Of a DNA stretch of 9,608 nt, positions 7,432-9,608 are shown piece by piece. This DNA is from an uncultured Bacteroidota bacterium (GTDB lineage: Bacteria > Bacteroidota > Bacteroidia > UKL13-3): positions 1 through 9,608 of the forward strand of contig CAISTO010000433.1 of NCBI GenBank assembly GCA_903888395.1. The letters are read 5' to 3'. The notes below the pieces were generated by a model that did no database searches, was not told where the DNA came from, and saw only the letters and a program-made list of their open reading frames with translations. The translations under genes and the position numbers were made by a program. Position 1 is the first letter of the stretch. Every line of letters begins with the position of its first letter.

Positions 7432-7461
7432 TTGTATTTAACTACTGCAAGATTAGTTTTG
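7432..7461 (+). promoter_or_regulatory. Bacteroidota-type promoter for the acyl-CoA reductase gene
   Basis: TTG at 7432-7434, then exactly 19 nt, then TAGTTTTG at 7454-7461 matches the Bacteroidota pattern TTG-N19-TAnnTTTG recognised by the primary sigma factor. The transcript should begin near 7467, leaving a leader of about 30 nt before the ATG at 7499. This is the best promoter in the window. Confidence 0.65.
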
Positions 7462-7467
7462 TTCCCT

Positions 7468-7475
7468 CAAAACTA
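7468..7475 (-). promoter_or_regulatory. opposing -7 box for the ferredoxin gene
   Basis: On the minus strand this reads TAGTTTTG, identical to the plus-strand -7 box at 7454-7461 and exactly matching TAnnTTTG. Transcription would start near 7462, giving a ferredoxin leader of about 60 nt. No TTG lies 19 nt upstream on this strand, so the -33 half is poor. Together the two boxes make a 9-bp inverted repeat (7453-7461 and 7468-7476). Confidence 0.45.
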
Positions 7476-7498
7476 AAAATAGAATCGTTCTAAATTAC

Positions 7499-8512
7499 AT
7501 GACTTTTCAACAACGCAAAGAAGCTTTTATTCAACTAGGACATTTTTTACAAGATGCTGCTAATAATGCACATAAGGCTATAGTTGAGGCCTATTTATAC
7601 AATCAGTGGTTCACAGAGGAAAGCCAAAGAATGGCTTTACAAGCTTGGGCCGATGCTTTAAATGAGCAAAAAATAAATGATTGGACGGCAAAATATGATT
7701 TTGAAAAACCTCAAAATTCCAAAACCGTTGCCATTATTATGGCAGGAAATATTCCGTTAGTGGGTCTCCACGATTTAATTTGTGTGTTACTTTCTGGTCA
7801 TCATGCTTTGGTTAAATTAAGTAGCGATGATAAAATTTTGCCTAAATTTATTGTGGCCGCATTGCTGCAAATTGAACCTGCTTTTGCCGATAGAATAACT
7901 TTATTAAACGATGAAAAGTTAGAAAAATACGATGCAGTGATTGCCACAGGCAGCAATAATAGCAACCGTTATTTTGAACATTATTTTAGTAAGGTTCCTA
8001 ATATTTTACGTAAAAACAGAAATAGCATTGCCGTTTTAACGGGCAATGAAACCAATGATGAAATGAAATTATTGGCAAAAGACATTTTTACTTATTTTGG
8101 TTTGGGCTGCCGCAATGTGAGTAAGTTGTATCTTCCAAAAGGTTTTGATATGGCTTTGTTTTTTGAAAATACCAAAGACTATGATTTGTATTTAAACCAT
8201 AACAAATACGCCAATAATTTGATGTACCATAAATCTATTTGGCTTTTGAATCAAGATGATTTTTTAGAAAATGGTTTGATTAATTTGAAAGAAGATAAAA
8301 GTTTTTCTTCGCCTTTGGCAAGTGTTTTTTACGAATATTACGAGAATATTGATGCTATTAAAGCAATGTTTGAAAACCGCAAAAACGAAATTCAATGCAT
8401 AGTAAGTAAAATAGATTTGGGAGTAAATATTCCTTTTGGTAAAACGCAACAACCCGAACTTTGGGATTATGCCGATAATGTTGATACCATAGCGTTTTTG
8501 TTGAGTTTATAG
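7499..8512 (+). CDS. acyl-CoA reductase, LuxC family (short form)
   Basis: 337 aa, ATG start. It belongs to the LuxC/aldehyde-dehydrogenase-like acyl-CoA reductases, which reduce a fatty acyl thioester to an aldehyde with NADPH through an acyl-cysteine intermediate. Visible motifs are AGNIPLVGLHDL (82-93), the nucleotide-binding ATGSNNSN stretch from residue 149, and the catalytic Cys204 in GLGCRNVSKLYLP (201-213). It is over 100 residues shorter than luminous-bacteria LuxC, and no luxD, luxE or luciferase gene is present, so it does not imply bioluminescence; a role in fatty aldehyde or lipid metabolism is inference. It is divergent from the ferredoxin gene. The methyltransferase follows after 65 nt on the same strand. 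Confidence 0.88.
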   Translation: MTFQQRKEAFIQLGHFLQDAANNAHKAIVEAYLYNQWFTEESQRMALQAWADALNEQKINDWTAKYDFEKPQNSKTVAIIMAGNIPLVGLHDLICVLLSGHHALVKLSSDDKILPKFIVAALLQIEPAFADRITLLNDEKLEKYDAVIATGSNNSNRYFEHYFSKVPNILRKNRNSIAVLTGNETNDEMKLLAKDIFTYFGLGCRNVSKLYLPKGFDMALFFENTKDYDLYLNHNKYANNLMYHKSIWLLNQDDFLENGLINLKEDKSFSSPLASVFYEYYENIDAIKAMFENRKNEIQCIVSKIDLGVNIPFGKTQQPELWDYADNVDTIAFLLSL

Positions 8513-8553
8513 TTTTTGTAAATAATTAGTATAAACAATTTTAAAGCAAGTTT

Positions 8554-8561
8554 TATATTTG
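8554..8561 (+). promoter_or_regulatory. candidate -7 box for the methyltransferase gene
   Basis: TATATTTG matches TAnnTTTG exactly and ends 16 nt before the proposed TTG start, which would make a leader of about 10 nt. There is no TTG at the usual upstream distance. If real, the methyltransferase has its own promoter besides possible read-through from the acyl-CoA reductase gene. Confidence 0.35.
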
Positions 8562-8577
8562 AAAAAAAGCTAATCAA

Positions 8578-9387
8578 TTGAAATTTCATTACCTAAAAAA
8601 ATTTATACAACATTATTTAACTGCTACATTGATTGATGTGTTGCATTCGCCTTTTGTTTTTGATTTATACCAAAATACAATTGAGAAGCAAAAGTATCAT
8701 TCAAAGTTTAAAGCCATTGAAAATTGCAGAACAAATCTTTTAAAAAATGTAGAAATTGTTTCCTATTATGATTTGGGTGCGGGCAGTAATTTACTGTCAA
8801 CTGAAACTGAAAAAGTAGTAAAAGACTTAGCAAAAGCGCATTTAAAACCAGCTAGAATTGCTCAGATCATTCATCAAATTGTTTTAAAGTATAAGTATAA
8901 AAATATCATAGAATTAGGTACTTCGCTGGGAATTACAGCTAGCTATATTGCAACAGCAATAAAAGAAAACTACCCATTGGAGGAAACAAATTTTACTACC
9001 ATTGAAGGAATACATGATGTAAGAAAAGTTGCTTTAAAACAATTTGAAACATTAGAATTATCAAAACATGTTAACTCCATTGAAGGTAGTTTTAACGAAA
9101 AATTAGATGATGTTTTAAATAATTACCAAAGCATTGATGTGTTTTTTGTGGATGGAAATCATACTTATGAAGCTACCATGGATTACTTTAACAAAGCATT
9201 GCCAAAGGCACACAATGATTCCGTGTTTATATTTGACGATATATACTGGAGCCCAGGAATGACAAAAGCTTGGGAGGAAATAAAACAAAATAATAATGTG
9301 TACCAAACCGTTGATTTGTTTTTTATTGGTTTAGTTTTTTTTAGAACAGAACAAAATAGGCAACATTTTAAATTACGTGTTTTTTAA
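8578..9387 (+). CDS. class I SAM-dependent methyltransferase, TTG start
   Basis: 269 aa. The start is forced: an in-frame TGA lies at 8560-8562, no ATG occurs between it and Met201, and the conserved parts begin soon after, so TTG at 8578 is the best start. The N-terminal block has LHSPFVFDLY (22-31), which I recall from Bacteroidota homologues. The methyltransferase core has motif I IIELGTSLGIT (110-120), an acidic TIEG after the second strand (141-144), VDGNHTYE (191-198) and FDDIYWSPGM (219-228), matching the O-methyltransferase / Methyltransf_24 group. The C-terminus QHFKLRVF is also familiar. The substrate is unknown. There is no signal peptide or membrane segment. It is downstream of the acyl-CoA reductase gene and may be partly cotranscribed with it. 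Confidence 0.86.
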   Translation: MKFHYLKKFIQHYLTATLIDVLHSPFVFDLYQNTIEKQKYHSKFKAIENCRTNLLKNVEIVSYYDLGAGSNLLSTETEKVVKDLAKAHLKPARIAQIIHQIVLKYKYKNIIELGTSLGITASYIATAIKENYPLEETNFTTIEGIHDVRKVALKQFETLELSKHVNSIEGSFNEKLDDVLNNYQSIDVFFVDGNHTYEATMDYFNKALPKAHNDSVFIFDDIYWSPGMTKAWEEIKQNNNVYQTVDLFFIGLVFFRTEQNRQHFKLRVF

Positions 9388-9448
9388 AAAACAATAGCAT
9401 TTAATGTATTTTAGGTATGGAGTAATGTAATTAATACCTTTAAACTTA

Positions 9449-9607
9449 TTAACTTTTATCTTTATCAACCAAAAAAAAAGTTGATAACTTTTTTAAACAT
9501 TCAATGTAATCAGTCAGTTCAATTTTCTTTTTCAACAATGTGTTTTCAATATAAATGTTAGTGTAAATTAGCAGACTATTTTTAAAAGATGCAGTTTTCA
9601 CATTTAC
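9449..9607 (-). CDS. possible 3' end of a convergent gene, unrecognised
   Basis: On the minus strand a frame is open from the window edge to TAA at 9451-9449, 52 sense codons. The predicted end is hydrophilic and helix-like, including IENTLLKKKIELTDYIECLK and a final VDKDKS. An open run this long is fairly unlikely by chance in DNA this AT-rich, and a convergent gene would fit the hairpins at 9462-9494, but those hairpins would then lie inside the coding end. I recognise no family. It could equally be intergenic. Confidence 0.3.
   Translation of the reverse strand, partial: VNVKTASFKNSLLIYTNIYIENTLLKKKIELTDYIECLKKLSTFFLVDKDKS
9462..9494 (+). terminator. overlapping alternative hairpins downstream of the methyltransferase gene
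   Basis: Two mutually exclusive stems share DNA here. The first is TTATCAAC (9462-9469) with GTTGATAA (9480-9487), an 8-bp stem with a 10-nt A-rich loop, followed on the plus strand by C and six T. The second is AAAAAAGTT (9474-9482) with AACTTTTTT (9486-9494), a 9-bp stem with a 3-nt loop and the A-tract/T-tract shape of a bidirectional terminator. They lie 75 nt past the methyltransferase stop. A possible minus-strand reading frame covers them, which lowers confidence. Confidence 0.4.
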
Positions 9608-9608
9608 A

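Noticed and set aside
7499..8512. Bioluminescence (lux) locus
   Set aside because: Only a short LuxC-family reductase is present; no luciferase, LuxD or LuxE gene is nearby.
9378..9393. 16-bp palindrome TGTTTTTTAAAAAACA over the methyltransferase stop codon
   Set aside because: It is T6A6 flanked by TG/CA, would fold into only about 6 A-U-rich pairs and lacks a following T tract; likely coincidence.
9413..9439. AGGTAT/ATACCT hairpin as methyltransferase terminator
   Set aside because: Only 6 bp with a 15-nt loop and three T after it; weaker than the hairpins at 9462-9494.

Overview
The window looks like a chromosomal segment from an AT-rich member of the Bacteroidota. The evidence is a C-terminal type IX secretion (T9SS) sorting tail on the first gene, Bacteroidota-style promoter elements (TAnnTTTG, in one case with TTG 19 nt upstream), a divergent ferredoxin / short acyl-CoA reductase pair as I recall from that phylum, and a methyltransferase with an N-terminal HSPFVFDLY block. 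I cannot place it below phylum from sequence alone.

Layout. On the plus strand, 1-2379 is the 3' part of a secreted M36 (fungalysin-type) metallopeptidase with an inserted PA domain and a T9SS tail. After 29 nt comes a saccharopine dehydrogenase (2409-3536). A minus-strand block follows: a Crp/Fnr-family regulator (3566-4189), a 402-nt non-coding stretch with a nested palindromic repeat element, a tryptophanase (4592-5968), a patatin-like phospholipase (6111-6887) and a 2[4Fe-4S] ferredoxin (7055-7399) with a clear terminator. A 99-nt divergent spacer with a symmetrical promoter separates the ferredoxin from a LuxC-family acyl-CoA reductase (7499-8512, plus). A TTG-started class I methyltransferase (8578-9387, plus) follows. 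The last 160 nt may hold the 3' end of a convergent minus-strand gene.

How the genes relate. This is mostly a housekeeping or catabolic neighbourhood, not a defence island or mobile island. Peptide and amino-acid use is a loose theme: secreted protease, saccharopine (lysine-pathway) dehydrogenase and tryptophanase (tryptophan to indole, pyruvate and ammonia). The ferredoxin and acyl-CoA reductase share a promoter region and may form a redox pair. I found no convincing undescribed multi-gene system. The points most worth a second look are the symmetrical promoter at 7432-7476, the nested repeat at 4251-4545, the palindromes upstream of the tryptophanase and patatin genes, and the residue pattern that separates tryptophanase from tyrosine phenol-lyase.
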